A program made the translations under genes and the position numbers. From Rhizoctonia solani (lineage: Eukaryota; Basidiomycota; Agaricomycetes; Cantharellales; Ceratobasidiaceae), in contig NC_057381.1 of NCBI RefSeq assembly GCF_016906535.1, positions 1,302,001 through 1,366,000 of the forward strand: a DNA stretch of 64,000 nt. Reading direction: 5' to 3'. The notes beneath the pieces are model-generated. The model had not been told where the DNA came from. It searched no databases and worked only from the letters and a program-made list of their open reading frames with translations. This document shows positions 33,195-43,459 of the stretch, piece after piece. The stretch's first letter is position 1. Each line of letters starts with the position of its first letter.

Positions 33195-33870
33195 CTTGTA
33201 GAGTAAATTGCCTTGGAGAAGGCCCTTTGAAGGTTGTGTAGGATTGCCGTTGTTGTCTAGATACAATGCACGTGGCCAGTGGCTTGAGATCATAGGCGGG
33301 TTATCACATTCAGTGAATTGACGCCTCTCTCTAGATGTTGTAGTAAGTATTTTGATTCAATGACACAAATATCTTGCTTACTCTTCATCGTCAAAGTCCA
33401 CCGTAATTGGTGCAAGTAGGCGAGCACATTCCAGGTGGGATAGGCCCTGAATGGTTTTTGGCTCGTTTACTAAGGGGGGAGAACCATTCTTGCCAGTGAA
33501 CAATACTGTGTTTCACCTTGTTATTGTCTTCAGCTTTTGCACCACTTTGACCAACACCAAGCTGTAGATAATATTAATTGAATAAAGACACATGAACAAG
33601 GGAAATTACACTTACATCTTGCCGCACATACCTTCTGGAATTGCTCTCCATGGCGCCTAGTTGCTCAAAGAAATCCGGTTGTATGCGCTCCAACTCCTTG
33701 CATATATTGTAACAAATTTTTTCACTATAGTTTTGCAGTAAGAATGCAAGTCATTTATATAATGAAGAACCACTTACGCTGGCAATGCAGTGGTGCGGAG
33801 TGTTGCCTCTGACCCATCCTCAATGGCTTGTTGGAGCTCTGGGTATGCATTCAAGACAGCTTGAGGGGAT
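33195..33870 (-). CDS. DUF6698-like protein, 5' exons
   Basis: Exons on the minus strand with GT-AG introns: one ending at about 33769 (AYPELQQAIEDGSEATLR), then 33696-33616 (ELERIQPDFFEQLGAMESN), 33561-33382 (KTIQGLSHLECARLLAPITV) and 33330-33195 (ECDNPPMISSHWPRALYLD, KGLLQGNLLY). The following intron begins GTGAGT at 33194; the copia insertion lies about 8 bp into it. The next exon is 15412-15263. I cannot place the true start: an in-frame stop lies just upstream of 33870, so another intron or a truncation is likely. Function unknown; the gene may still be spliced if the long intron is tolerated. Confidence 0.55.
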
Positions 33871-34083
33871 CAGAACATTGCAACCATTCAAGTGACTTGG
33901 CGTGCCACTGTAGGAATCAAATTGGAGTTGTTGTCCAACAAGGTGGCAATGGATGCTGCTGCTGCGGGCGATGTGGCAGAAGGGGCAGACGGTGGGCAGT
34001 GGACACGCCGTAGTGTGGTCAAGAGAGATGGATGTATTGGGTCATGTGACCCAGACTATATACAGGATCCAGCCCCTACTACA
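33871..34083. other. Region between DUF6698-like gene and element G; possible LTR-G
   Basis: It contains the palindrome GGGTCATGTGACCC (34040-34053). On the minus strand a polypurine run (GAGGGGGGACC, about 34084-34094) is followed by TGTAGTAGGGG, which would fit the start of the 3' LTR of G. The other LTR end was not found. Confidence 0.3.
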
Positions 34084-34283
34084 GGTCCCCCCTCAAGGCC
34101 AGGTCCGCCCTTGGAACTACTACTACTAGGCTGTACTACACTATACATGTTGTGTGAGGCTATGTAAGCTAATAAATAATTGTCTACTAAGCGTGAATGA
34201 GGGAAGTAGAAGGGGAGAGTAAAGAATAGAAAACAATGCTAAAATAAAGGGAGAGGGTCCAATGCGGATATTGTCGTACTTGT

Positions 34284-37234
34284 TCAGGCACTTTTGTCTG
34301 GTTTGTCAGCTTCCTTGTCTGGGCTTGTGGGTTGCGTCTTGTTGTTTTGTGCTAATGGTATCTTGTCTTCTGGTCTGGGCGTGACTGGTAGCAATGAGTG
34401 GTCTATGGGTGTGGCTGGTTGCGTGGTGTTTGAGTCCAAGCGTTGTGCCAGTGCAAGTGCACAGGTATAGTTGTCTAACGGGGTACCAGGTGAGGGGATA
34501 AATGGACGCAGGAGGCGTGAGTGGGCAGCTGCTGAGAAGGTGTTACCCTCAAGGTCTACAAGAACATAAGAGTTGGTGGCTTTCAAAACTATGCAAACAG
34601 GGCCTGACCATTGTGGGGCAAGTTTGCAGAGAGAGCTATGGGTCTCATCTAGGCATGCATCATATTTCTGTACTAGGTCCCCAGCTTTGAAGTCTGCTGG
34701 CTTAACCTTTTTGTCAAACTGGCGCTTCCGCCTGGTTGCGTGCTGTAGGGCCTTGGCGTATCCATCCATGCGGAGTGCATACGTGAGTGCCATATTGACA
34801 TCTACCTCCTCTTGTGTAGGGTCTTGTATTTGTATACCAATCTTGGCTTTTTGCTTGGGGGATAGGATGCCAGTTAGGAGTTTGCGTGGAGAATATCCAA
34901 GGGATGGTAGTACCCTATTGTTTAGCTGTGCTACTGCTTCATCAAGGTGTTTGGGCCAAGCTGCTGGTGTGGACATGGGGTTGTGGTCAGCGTCTGGGTC
35001 TATGCCAAGATCTGGGGCACAGAGGCGTTTGATCCTGCCTGCAAGGAGCTTTGCGTATCCTTCCGCTGGTCCATTTGTCCAGGGCGCATATGCCGGCGTC
35101 TTAATAAGTTGTGTGTTGCAGCTGCTGGCCCATTGGCGGACCTCCTTGCAGTCAAAGTGACTTCCTCCATTGGTCATAACCAAGCTGGGTTTCATGAGCA
35201 TACTCAATATTCTAGCTAACAAGTCCACAGTGAATTTCCTGGTGCCAGGCTTGTGAGTTGGAAATGCAAATAAGAACCAACTGTACATGTCTGCCACAAG
35301 TAAGATATTCTTGAATCCTCCTTGGCCTTCTGGGAACAAGACATAGTCTGCCACTAGGAGGTCAAAGGGTCAAGCCCTGGTAATTGGTTTGAGCAGGGCT
35401 GATAGCAGCCAGGGTCCAAAGTTCTTGCATCTAGCGCATGTGGTTACTGCCAATGTTGCATCTTGCCTGAGGTGGGGCCAGTGGTAACATTGCTGTAGTG
35501 CAATGACTGTCATGTCTCTGCCAAAATGACCTCCTGCTGCATGGACTGATGCTGCCAACTCTGGTCCTTCCAACTCTGGTATGCATTTGACTCTTGTTCC
35601 TGCTTGTCCATTCTTTCTGCCAACTAGCCATAGCTTCCCATCATTGGCAAAGTATCCTGATGCCTGGTGTGCTCTTTGTTTGCTAGCTGCCACTTTGTCT
35701 GGGTTCTCTGGGGTTGACAATCCAGCCTTGAACAACAGGTGCGTCAGAATTTCTTCAAAGTAGGGGTCCCCTGCAAAGCAATCAAGCAAGTATGCTGAAC
35801 TGTTGTCTGGAGCCAAATGGTATAAATCATTGACAAGCTGCTTCTGTGCCTCCCATCCTGGGTTGACTGTTTCAAGCCTCCCTGGTCCTGTGTTGTTGTC
35901 TCTACAGGGGCCCCAAAAACCCAGGAGCACTCTGGAGTGCTCCAGTTTTGGGAGCCTCCTTGTTAGGATCCAACGGATCTGGATTGCTTGGCAACCACTT
36001 GGGAGCGCTCCACAAGCACTTCCAAGCATCATACCAAACGCTCTGGAATGCTTGCCAACAATAGCAAGTCCCAGAGTGCTCCCAAGATTTTTGGGGCCCT
36101 GTAGAGGTCTCTGCAGCTCTTGTGAACCCTTGACAACGCATTGCAGACTGTGTTGGTGCTCCCTGGTCTGTGTCTGACCGCTTGTATATCTCTTGCAAGG
36201 ACAAATTCCCTCCACTGTTTGTGGGTCAAGTTCAACTTCTTGTTCCCTATGAGGTCTGCCAACACCTTACAGTCTGTCTTGAGTTCAATGATCTGTCCAA
36301 ATATCATACTCTCAAATTTGTTGAAAGCAAACTTGAGAGCAGCAAACTTGAGTAGGAATGGGATGTAGTGTTCTTTGGCCTGGGATGTCTGTTTGGAGGC
36401 AAAGGCAACTGGGTACCTCACTTTCTTGGTTGCACCATTTACTCCCAATTCTTCCCATTCCTGAGCTAGAACTGCACCAAAGCCATATTTAGATCCATCA
36501 GTTGTGACAATAAATGGCCAACCATTGTATACTGGGGCTCTCAGGACCAAATCTGAGGTGAGTATTGTCTTTAGCCTTGCAAACAACTTCTTGGCCTCCT
36601 TGCTCAGTGTGACTTGGGTTTCTTGCAGTGCTCTCCTGTATTCTGCTCTTGGTGAGTCTGCTGATCTCATGCCCCTAGTATAGCCCTGTAGGGGTTGGGC
36701 AATTTGTGCATAGTCTTGGATTTTGGATTGGTAGGCATTGGTGAGCCCAATGAAACTCATGACCTCTAAGACCGTCTGTGGCTCCAGCCATTCTAGAATA
36801 ACCCAAACTTTGGCCAAGTCTGGGCAAATTCCAGCTTATGACACTCTTGCGCCTGCAAATACTGCCTCTGTCATGAATAGGACCATTTTCAATGCCAACA
36901 GGGAGATCTTCTTTTTGCAACACCAGTTGAATATAGTACATATGTTCTGCATGCCCTTGTCAAATGTGTTTGCTGCTGTTGCTAGGTTGTCCATCCAAGC
37001 TTCAAGTATTTTCCCTAGTAGATTGTGGAATGCCAATGCAATCATCTCCTGGAAGACTGTTGGGGCGCTGGTGAGCCCAAAAGGCATCTGTTTGTATATG
37101 TAGTGTCCCCTGCCATCCACATAGAATCCAGTGTATGGGATGCTCTCCACTGCAATTGGGATTGCATGGAACCCTGCCTGTAAGTTCATTACACTGACAA
37201 AGTGGTGCCCTGCCACAGCCCTTTGTTTGGCTGC
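34284..37234 (-). pseudogene. G Pol: RT C-terminal part, RNase H, integrase
   Basis: RT keeps YKQMPFGLTSAPTVFQEM, but motif A reads VMNLQAGF (Asp to Asn) and the active box reads WMDN instead of xMDD. RNase H follows (VTTDGSKYGFGAVLAQE). The zinc finger has HAAGGHFGRD and CARC. Integrase has MADYVLFP, TNGGSHF (Asp to Asn) and GPAEGYAKLL. Frame breaks lie near 36825, 36100 and 35360. Three catalytic Asp to Asn changes and several frameshifts mean it is dead. The integrase belongs to a gypsy lineage distinct from A, D and F (no chromodomain seen). Confidence 0.8.
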
Positions 37235-37658
37235 CAGGTGTCCCAGATGTCCTTAGGGGGCGTCAAGGCAGCGGGTGCTTGCAGCTGTAAGTACTAAGTA
37301 AGATCCGCATAAGGCAGTGGGAGTTGCTACCTGCAACAATGAACTAACTAACTACAGTGGTCACATGCTGTAAGGCAGCAACTAGCTACGTATGTACAGT
37401 AGGGTCAACGCTTAAGGCATGTATCTAAGTGGTTTACTGGCCTAAGGCCTTGTACAGTAAGATGGATGCAACAAGAGGTAATTGACCTGGGTGTTACCAT
37501 GGTTGGTTGGCCTCCTTATATATTACAGGGTGGACTAATTACAAATACAGCGTGTGTGGGAAAGGAAGCTAACTATATGAAATAAGAACCCTGCTCTGCC
37601 AGCAGCCTTACTCATGCATACGTGTCACTGATGATGTCATCAGGTGGAGGTGGCTACA

Positions 37659-38128
37659 TGTCATGACCCACTCCATTCTGTCCATGAGTCCTGACCTTGT
37701 CAAGCCTCCAACACACTCATGTTGCACACCAACATGACCGCAAGCACGCATATACTCGCACATATGCACTCAGAACCTCCAGGTTCCCACATATAAGAGA
37801 CTTATGGTCGACATGGCTGGACTTAGTGATATTCTCTAAGTCCAGGTCACATGACCTCCCCCCCTCCAGTCCTTTATCAAATACTATACTAAACTACTAC
37901 GGATTTGAGGTGGGGGGGGGGGATGACATAATCTCTTCTATAATAATATATTATTCAGACCTTGCCCGCGGGCTCCCTTAACATTGGCCCGCGGCTAGGG
38001 GGGCGGGGGGAGTGCAACGTCCCCCAGCAACTTATATTATTAATATATCACTGTGCATCATATATACTATATATATCTTTGACAGTGGATATATATGGTA
38101 ATAACCCCTCCAGATATGGGTTATGACA
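37659..38128 (+). repeat. Rep-element left terminal repeat (LTR)
   Basis: 470 bp. Contains an ACATATAAG promoter-like box near 37788, the 12-bp palindrome GGTCACATGACC (37845-37856), a G-run of about ten, an AT-rich palindrome (TAATATATTA, near 37944) and a GC hairpin (37966-37994). Confidence 0.9.
37966..37994. other. GC hairpin in left terminal repeat, candidate origin
   Basis: Arms CCGCGGGC (37966-37973) and GCCCGCGG (37987-37994) are perfectly complementary around the 13-nt loop TCCCTTAACATTG. Size and GC-rich stem fit a CRESS origin stem-loop. The loop is not the canonical TAATATTAC-type nonamer, so the role is inference. Confidence 0.5.
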
Positions 38129-39193
38129 TTGAAATCAAGCTGCTTACCTATACCCAGTATATATATACATATATATGTGTATATGTATTGCCTATAGGGG
38201 ATGTAGGGATGACTAATGCCCCTACATCACTGATGCACAACATATTGTCCCAACAACACGACGTCAGATTACCATTTATGGTAACTCACCTTCCTAATTA
38301 GGAAAGAGACATAACTTGAAGAAGACTTTCAAGACAAATAGAGACTAAGCAACCTAGACTTACCAAAAATGGCAATCCCCTTTCCAAATTAGGAAAGAAG
38401 ATGAAATGGATGGATGACTAAGCTTAGTCAGCTGAACTCTGATGAGTCAGCAACCAGATCACATGATCAACTCATTGATAACAAATCAAGTATGACTAAG
38501 CAGGATGACAAATGCTTAGTCAGCAACCAGGTCACATGACCAACTCATGAATGACAAATCAACTATGACCAAGCATAATGACAAATGCTTAGTCATCAAG
38601 TACTACCTGCACTGCCACAATCACATGATGATGGCTGTGCTTGATCTCCGGGTAAAACCGGGCCGGATTGGGGAATAGGATTACCATATATGGAAATTGG
38701 ATGAGTCATACTTATATTGTGGCTGTGCATGCCAAGAGTATGAGTCATACTTAAGCGGTGTTCCACGTGATCATGTGCTAAAAATAGAACCAACTCCGCC
38801 AAGACCTCACCTCACTGGTGTATTTCTTGGCATCTGATTGGCTAATCAAGCACTGCCACATGGTTCTTTGACTCATACTGCTTCTTGAGGCTGTGCTCCG
38901 GCTCCAAGAGGCTGTGCTCCTATTTGAAATATGTATATAGACCCAAGTGATGCCCAGGTATATATAGGGGTGGAACAAGCTGCTTAGAAAGCCAGCTTGA
39001 TTTCCCTTGTCTTACAACCTATAGGGACAAGCAGGTGTTGCTACACCTCAAAAAAAAGCAACTGCGTGATTTATTTGAAATTCAACTATCAACAACTGTC
39101 AACAAAGGATCTCCACTGATCCTTCTATCTGATTTGTGATAAGAAGTACTGTCAGAGTCTTCTCATCACTAGGACCCTAGGTGTCCACTGCTT
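38129..39193 (+). other. Leader between left repeat and repeat array; iteron-like repeats
   Basis: Non-coding. A unit beginning GCTTAGTCA recurs at 38422, 38514 and 38587 (spacing 92 and 73 bp). It carries palindromes GATCACATGATC (38457-38468) and GGTCACATGACC (38530-38541), with TCACATGA again near 38631. No ordinary tRNA-type primer-binding site was recognised after 38128. Confidence 0.5.
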
Positions 39194-39415
39194 TACTTGC
39201 AAATAGCTAAAGACTTCCTCTGTGGGTTGCGCTATTTTGCCTCTTGCTAACTAAGACTTCTTGTCTTCTACTTGCAAATAGCTAAAGACTTCCTTTGTGG
39301 GTTGCGCTATTTTGCTGCTTACTAACTGAGACTTCTTGTCTGCTACTTGCAGATAGCTAAAGACTTCCTTTGTGGGTTGCGCTATTTTGCTTCTTACTGA
39401 CTAAGATAGGTATAT
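39194..39415. repeat. Three tandem 75-bp repeats
   Basis: Copies start at 39194, 39269 and 39344 with TACTTGCAAATAGCTAAAG, followed by GACTTCCTTTGTGGGTTGCG and a CTATTTTGC block. They differ at a few positions. They lie 60 bp upstream of ORF1 and could be Rep-binding iterons or transcription-factor sites. Confidence 0.85.
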
Positions 39416-39474
39416 CTTAGAACTTGCGAGTAATAGAGACTATTATAGTGCTCTATTTGGCCTTTTGCAACAAT

Positions 39475-40710
39475 ATGGGATTTCATAAGATGCAACCTAG
39501 GCGTGTATTTGGGACTTTGCCCCAATTGGATAACCCTGAACATGATCATGTCATGGAGCTGACATCTCCTATGCAAGGCATGGAACAGGGACATCAGGAA
39601 GGAGTAGGAATCACCCCTTCTAAACAGGCTGACCAACCGGATATGGAATCATTTCAACTTGCCACAGCTAGGATCCTAGACCCTAGGCATGAGAATCCAG
39701 GGAATAACACACCCTTGGAGGACCCTGCCACCAGGGAAAAGGAAACCCCTTTGGTAGATAAGGCAACCAGGAATAAGACAGTGAAGGATTTTATTGAAGA
39801 CTTCTTTGCCAAATTCCCTGAGGAAACTCAACCACCAAAAACTGAGGCAAACAGGAAACGGATTACTAATGACCACCTTACAAGTACCCAAAAGGTCTAT
39901 GGATTCTTAATGGAACTAGTAATGGGAGTCAAAAGGTTGGAGAAACATATTGACAACCATCTAAAGATGGAACAGGAAATGCTGGATCGAGGCATTTCTC
40001 AGGAGGTGATTGATGAATTGGATAAAATACTTCCCTTGTCTTCCCTCTGGGAGGCTGAGAACCACAGTGAATCCAATTCCGATAAATCAGGGTTTACTGA
40101 AATCCAATGTGAGGTGTGTGGGAGAACAAACCATGCTACTGAAGAACATAGGAAATCACGTGACCCTAGGGCAAAGGGCAATAAAGGGTCTGACAAGCGG
40201 AAAGATAAGGGTCCTGGCAACCCAGGGTATAAAGGAAGGCATCCCATGCCTGGGAAGTCATCTCAAACCACCACTGGCACCACTACTTTCTTATCCATCC
40301 CCATTACTAAGACATCATGCCTGCCATCAGAACAGAGACCAGGATCTCCAAGGCCACTGGAGATGCCACCTCTTACCACCTTGACAGATCCAGTGAGCAC
40401 AGGACCGAGTTCCCTTGGTCCCAGGACAACCTGGATCAATGGGCACCCCCAGATCCATCCATGGGCTGGGACATGGGGAATGATCAACCCCCTATCACCA
40501 ACATCTATGACTGGCATAAGGTCATCACAAGATGTGACTCCTTCCAACAATCCAAGGCTTATGCCAAACTACTTGATCCCTCAGCAACCCTTGATTACAT
40601 ACCAATGGGTCAACGATGGAAATGCTACTGGATTGGAAGAACCCTACGCTGTCCAATCAGGGGATACCTCCGCTGGGTTGGCAGTGAGCCACCAAAACAA
40701 CCCAAACTAA
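39475..40710 (+). CDS. Rep-element ORF1, gag-like protein of unknown function
   Basis: 411 residues from the ATG at 39475 (MGFHKMQPRRVF). A helical, charge-rich middle segment (QKVYGFLMELVMGVKRLEKH, then NHLKMEQEMLDRG) precedes a zinc-knuckle-like CEVCGRTNHATEEH (CX2CX4HX4H) and a basic tract (RAKGNKGSDKRKDKG). The C-terminus is Pro/Ser/Thr-rich. Coiled segment, knuckle and basic tail are the order seen in retrotransposon Gag, so a nucleic-acid-binding, Gag-like role is plausible. I recognise no family. The last 394 bases overlap ORF2 in another frame. Confidence 0.65.
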   Translation: MGFHKMQPRRVFGTLPQLDNPEHDHVMELTSPMQGMEQGHQEGVGITPSKQADQPDMESFQLATARILDPRHENPGNNTPLEDPATREKETPLVDKATRNKTVKDFIEDFFAKFPEETQPPKTEANRKRITNDHLTSTQKVYGFLMELVMGVKRLEKHIDNHLKMEQEMLDRGISQEVIDELDKILPLSSLWEAENHSESNSDKSGFTEIQCEVCGRTNHATEEHRKSRDPRAKGNKGSDKRKDKGPGNPGYKGRHPMPGKSSQTTTGTTTFLSIPITKTSCLPSEQRPGSPRPLEMPPLTTLTDPVSTGPSSLGPRTTWINGHPQIHPWAGTWGMINPLSPTSMTGIRSSQDVTPSNNPRLMPNYLIPQQPLITYQWVNDGNATGLEEPYAVQSGDTSAGLAVSHQNNPN

Positions 40711-41174
40711 TGCAAAGTACCAAGTTCTTTGTGTGTAGAGGTAATGTGGGTGCCTCTGTGGAGGATGTAGTGAGGGCCCCAGTGCTAAAGCACACAAGGA
40801 AGTTGGCAGAGTGGCATCTAGACATTGAGGAAATTGATCCTGAATGGTGGATACCAATCTCAACAGTAAGGGAATGGCTGGCTGCGGAAATTGAAAACTG
40901 GAAAAACAAACTGCCATCAGGCTTAGGTGGCTATGTGGACAACCTCACTCCTGAGGATGTCTATTACATGATCCTAGAACGCGAAATGAGCATAGAGGAT
41001 CTACATGACTGGCTCAAACAATGGGCCATGCAAGCAGCTCAGAATGATCTGAGCAGAAGTATATCTAACTTAGCAATCCATGAACTAAGTGATGAAGGAG
41101 GACATGAGTCTGACCTTGAAAGTAACAAGGCCATGAACGAATGGAATCCCTTGGATTATGCTGATGGAATGTGA
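40317..41174 (+). CDS. Rep-element ORF2, unknown protein
   Basis: 285 residues, overlapping the end of ORF1 in another frame. It could be made by frameshifting from ORF1, by splicing, or from its own ATG at 40317. Trp-rich with an acidic C-terminus: QRWKCYWIGRTLRCPIRGY, FFVCRGNVGASVEDVVRAP, DPEWWIPISTVREWLAAEI, SIEDLHDWLKQW, LDYADGM. No catalytic motif of protease, RT or integrase is visible. Both overlapping frames stay open for about 394 bp, which suggests that both are under selection. Function unknown. Confidence 0.6.
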   Translation: MPAIRTETRISKATGDATSYHLDRSSEHRTEFPWSQDNLDQWAPPDPSMGWDMGNDQPPITNIYDWHKVITRCDSFQQSKAYAKLLDPSATLDYIPMGQRWKCYWIGRTLRCPIRGYLRWVGSEPPKQPKLMQSTKFFVCRGNVGASVEDVVRAPVLKHTRKLAEWHLDIEEIDPEWWIPISTVREWLAAEIENWKNKLPSGLGGYVDNLTPEDVYYMILEREMSIEDLHDWLKQWAMQAAQNDLSRSISNLAIHELSDEGGHESDLESNKAMNEWNPLDYADGM

Positions 41175-41385
41175 TGAAATATGTAACATTCCATTAGTTA
41201 CCTTACATTCTTCTCTTCTTCCTTTTCTTCCAATGTTTGATCCTTCTTAGTAACCATGTGTCTTATCCGATCTTCCAAGAATCATTTTATCTCTAAATGC
41301 CAAATGGAGGAAGAGAAAGGATGCCTTTATTAAGACAGGAACCAAAACAGACAAGACAAGGAAAGACAAGACAAAGAGGAACTTT
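41175..41385. other. Convergent gap between ORF2 and rep
   Basis: 211 bp between the two opposed stop codons, pyrimidine-rich at 41205-41235. It is the expected place for both polyadenylation regions, as in the small intergenic region of ambisense CRESS genomes. Confidence 0.4.
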
Positions 41386-43064
41386 CTAATACAGCTTATC
41401 ACCAATATACACAAAGGTACAATTGGTGTCAATCCAATTCTTGCCATCAACTGTGGCATAACTACAATCAGCAAATACAGAAGGCTTAGAATTGGAACAT
41501 ATAACAGTAGAACGCCCCCATTGGCAATGGCGCTCTGATCTATAACTAGTGCGGAAGTTGAAGTCTTCCTGCACCCACATCTTCAAAGGAACCTTGGACC
41601 AATCCATATCATCCAGCACTGCATACTGAACCATAGGATGGTCACTAAACTCATCAGAGTTGAGGTTCTGCCTGAACCTAATATGGTGCCCCCAAGAACA
41701 AGCCAGGGCTGACTTCCCTGTTTCTGAGGGCCCCCACAAAACAAGGATCTTACCACGATCAGATTCAGGGTCACGTTCCAATATATTGGAAGCAACCCAC
41801 TCCTGAACACCAGGTGGCAAGTTGACTGTAGCCCTGGTAACAACTTGTCAACATTCTCTTCTATGATGAAAAAGAAGAGGACTTACTTCTTAAGGGCCTT
41901 GGGTTCACATACACCCTGAGGAAGGGCACCCTTGTCCCTGTAGAAGTAACCAGTGAAAGCCTTGAGGTTGTTATACCCCATGGCCATATCACGAGGTTGG
42001 CGCTCCTTTAAGCGACCAAAAAATCCCTCAGCATCCTCTGCCTCCATGGCATAGGCAAAATCTTCATTACGCTGTAATAAGAGAACCATCAGCTGAGAAC
42101 CTCTTTCCATAACCAGGGACTTACATTGGTCTTAGCCTTCAACCCTGCAGGGCACTGGCCTAATAAGAACTCCTCTGTAAGGTTCCCATATCTTGCCTCC
42201 CAGGCATCTGCCTCCTTCTTGAGATACTCATAGGCTGATAAAGGGGCAAACCTTCCCTTATCATCCCTAAGTACAAGAAGACGCTCATGAGGGCGCACTC
42301 CCTTATACTTCCATAGGTTCAGGGCCTCTGATGAGATGAGGGTCCTGGCCCAAACAATAACATGGCAATGCCAATCAGGCTGCCATTCACCTTCCCTCAG
42401 GTCATGGGACTCAGTGACCCCCATGGCATACTCCAAAAGGGAATTTGCCCCACTCCTCAGAGTAAGAAGATGATCTACAAGACTTGAATAATCTTCAGTA
42501 AAAGTAAAAACATCCTGGGTATAACTACTTACTCTTTTATAACCTCATGGCGAGAGGTTTCCCTTGTCTCCTCACTCTTGACATAACAAGCATAAGTGAG
42601 AAGATAACACTTCCCCTTACGACGGAAGCGCCTTCCTTCTTGGGGAAGAACCCCAATGTCCTCCTGCCCTTCAGGGTCTGCAGGAACAATAGATTCCCTT
42701 GACTCCAATGGAGCCATGGATGGGACAATGGAGCTTCCTCCATTTTCTAAGTCTTCCCTGTCGCTGGGCACTGCTAACCAACGCCTGGACAAGGGGGGAA
42801 GCACGCAGGATATCTGTGACTTTACAGTTATCTTTTAGTAAAAAGATTTTGCTAGCAAACAAGGCCACTTACTCCTTCTTCTTGGGAGTCCAGATCCAAC
42901 CTTCTTTTGAGAGTCCTGGGAGTGAGCTGTGACAGAGGCAGCTCTTGACTCTGCCACACAGTAGATGCAATCTGGGAAACATAGGGGGTGGCATCCAACA
43001 GCCCTGAAGGCTGTGAATCCAAGACTGTGGAGGGAGTGGCGCTGGCAGTTGGGCATTGAGACAT
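41386..43064 (-). CDS. rep: Rolling-circle replication initiator (CRESS-type Rep: HUH endonuclease + SF3 helicase), five exons
   Basis: Rep proteins nick a hairpin origin through a Tyr and unwind DNA with an SF3 helicase. Exons 43064-42873, 42813-42533, 42482-42125, 42071-41887 and 41833-41386 have GT-AG borders and sum to 1464 nt, giving 487 residues with consistent phases. The N-terminal 64-residue extension is Ser/Thr/Pro-rich. Motif I is CYLLTYACY (exon 2), motif II is DWHCHVIVWA (HUH, exon 3), and motif III is AYEYLKKE (YxxK nicking Tyr). In exon 5 Walker A is GPSETGKSA, Walker B is AVLDDMDW and motif C is TVICSNSKPS. All six motifs are present and no frame break exists. Closest to geminivirus-like Reps by motif shape; exact affinity needs a tree. 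Spliceosomal introns show adaptation to a fungal nucleus. Confidence 0.9.
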
Positions 43065-43444
43065 GTTGATGACTTATCCCACCTCCCACTGCCCTCTTCT
43101 TTATACCATGGGGGCCAAGAAACTGAATCAGAGGGAAATGACTTACTATACCAATCCTTTCTGAACAATAAAATGGCACCATACAGTAACCAAGCAACCA
43201 TGAAATATGTTGCTAACCAGGAACTTCCAGAAGACTTGAGAAGTTGCTTTACAAAGACTGTAGTGTGGGAACTTTCCCACAGGAAGAAAACAACATTCCA
43301 ATAAGGATCACATGACCAAGAACAAGTCAGGTGACCTCAGAACAACTCATTGCACAATTGTACTTAGGGAAACTTGACACCTAATAAGATATCTATCCAG
43401 ATATCTTTTCTAATGGCACAAGTTCATGTCCCCTAAACTATGTG
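43065..43444. other. rep upstream region
   Basis: 380 bp of non-coding DNA upstream of the rep ATG. It holds a further TCACATGA palindrome (GATCACATGACC, about 43306-43317) and a related GTCAGGTGACCT. Together with the terminal repeat and the 38129-39474 leader it would form one large divergent intergenic region in a circular form. Confidence 0.5.
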
Positions 43445-43459
43445 CAAAAGGGGGGGCAA
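43445..43459 (+). other. Polypurine tract of the Rep element
   Basis: CAAAAGGGGGGGCAA lies directly before the right terminal repeat, where a plus-strand primer of an LTR element is expected. Confidence 0.75.

Noticed and set aside
37974..37986. Canonical geminivirus nonamer in the hairpin loop
   Set aside because: The loop TCCCTTAACATTG does not contain TAATATTAC or a one-mismatch form, so I call the hairpin only a candidate origin.
38129..38150. tRNA primer-binding site after the left Rep-element repeat
   Set aside because: TTGAAATCAAGCTG matches no tRNA 3' end or initiator half-tRNA that I can recognise.
41386..43064. Helitron RepHel origin of the Rep gene
   Set aside because: The helicase is SF3-sized with GPxxTGKS, DD and SN motifs, not a PIF1-type SF1 helicase, and the element has no Helitron TC/CTRR ends.
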